Assembly (NCBI GenBank): GCA_025677835.1
Contig: JAIXMR010000009.1
Span: forward strand, 310,001 to 374,000
Reading direction: 5' to 3'
Origin: Sporodiniella umbellata
Taxonomy: Eukaryota; Mucoromycota; Mucoromycetes; Mucorales; Rhizopodaceae
DNA length: 64,000 nt
The first letter of the stretch is position 1. Every line of letters starts with the position of its first letter. A program made the translations under genes and the position numbers. The notes beneath the pieces are model-generated. The model had not been told where the DNA came from and ran no database searches. It saw only the letters and a list, made by a program, of their open reading frames with translations. This document shows positions 63,290 through 64,000 of the stretch, piece after piece.

Positions 63290-64000
63290 ATGCCTACTCG
63301 ATGTTGTTGTATTATACCTTTAAGAGGAGGTATTGCGATTGCTGGCCTCCTTATTGGTGTATGTTATTTAGACAAGAAAATTTTTTTGCTAATGCCCATC
63401 ATAGCTCTTGTATTTGGCACTTCTTGGAGCTACATTCGCACATAAAAATCGTAAAAAAAAAAAAGAAAAAAATAAAAAGAAAAGGTATTACTGACACTGT
63501 CTCGAAATAGCTATGGTAATGCATCTATCTGTCGTACATTCTGTACTTCCTTGGGTCTATATCGGCTTTTGCAGTAAGACATTGCGAGAAAGGAATTACC
63601 TTAATCTTGATTAATTGTTATTTTTAGTTGCTGCTATAGTTGTAGCACTAGTTACTTTATTTTCATCCCTAGTAGTAAGAATTCAAGAACAAGGAGTGGA
63701 GGAATAAATAACAGTATCTAAACCGATTTTAGGCTAAGCTTGGTATGATGCGCCTGACCAAGTCCCTATTGTGGCTTCTCGTTTTTTTCCTTACAATCTG
63801 GGAAGCTTTTTCGTTTATACTTGCTTTGATAAATAGATCTAAGGCGCTTACGGCTTGTAATGAAACCAACCCCTCGAGCAACAAAACATCAGCCGGCAAC
63901 AGTTCTGATACAAGCATCTCATTGGGAGGTTATACAACAACCTTTTTGGGAATGAAATACGGCGATACGTATGGCTTGGCTAACTGCGATCAAGCCATCC
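63290..64000 (+). CDS. small polytopic membrane protein, 3' partial
   Basis: Predicted exons 63290-63358, 63405-63450, 63511-63573, 63628-63674 and 63733 to the window end; the frame is still open at 64000, giving at least 164 residues. Starts MPTRCCCIIPLRGG. Hydrophobic helices follow: IAIAGLLIGLLYLALLGA, LPWVYIGFCIAAIVVALVTL, and SLLWLLVFFLTIWEAFSFIL. Then comes an extramembrane loop with Cys, Asn/Ser-rich sites and YTTTFLGMKYGDTYGLANC. I recall similar Cys-rich MPTRCCC four-helix proteins from Mucorales, but know no function. The fourth junction uses donor GTAGTAAGA; without it the frame stops at 63707. All five joins keep one frame through hydrophobic segments, which supports the model. 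Confidence 0.68.

Overview
The window is nuclear DNA of a filamentous or dimorphic fungus, most likely Mucoromycota (Mucorales-like). The evidence is short phase-spanning introns (mostly 45-80 bp) in almost every gene, AT-rich spacers full of long A or T homopolymers, a GPI-type chitin deacetylase, a CSL (CBF1/Su(H)) factor, a Ste12 factor without visible zinc fingers, and a small four-helix membrane protein beginning MPTRCCC. The placement is an inference from protein character; no marker such as rDNA is present.

Layout. 0-16 kb: ribosome-biogenesis WD protein ENP2 (-), then a run on + of CSL, a bHLH-zipper factor, a PUS9-like tRNA pseudouridine synthase, a GH47 alpha-1,2-mannosidase and STE12. 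16-27 kb (-): SF3B1, GINS subunit PSF1 and nucleoporin NUP192. 27-36 kb: a GRAM/VASt sterol-transfer protein (+), then PMT2, a stand-alone Grn1-domain protein and RIB1 (-). 38-48 kb: an RRM protein (+), a PKA-type kinase and SRP68 (-), and RPS8 (+). 50-64 kb: an acidic orphan reading frame, chitin deacetylase (-), a Tc1/IS630-like transposase with a mutated catalytic triad (-), an orphan coiled-coil protein (+), an importin beta-3 gene lacking its C-terminal HEAT repeats (+), and a membrane protein running off the right end.

Most genes are housekeeping: ribosome production (ENP2, RPS8, the Grn1 protein), splicing, replication, nuclear transport (NUP192, importin), secretion and glycosylation (SRP68, PMT2, GH47), cell wall (chitin deacetylase), and cAMP or mating-type signalling (PKA, STE12). 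There is no biosynthetic cluster or operon-like system, and I found no convincing unknown system. The unusual points are gene-structure details: microexons of 12, 14 and 15 nt, two GC-AG introns in one gene, poly(A) runs ending at or near start codons, a truncated importin, and a DD34K transposase.

Gene models were joined by hand from donor/acceptor motifs, reading-frame phase and family alignment from memory. Exon ends are predictions without transcript evidence.
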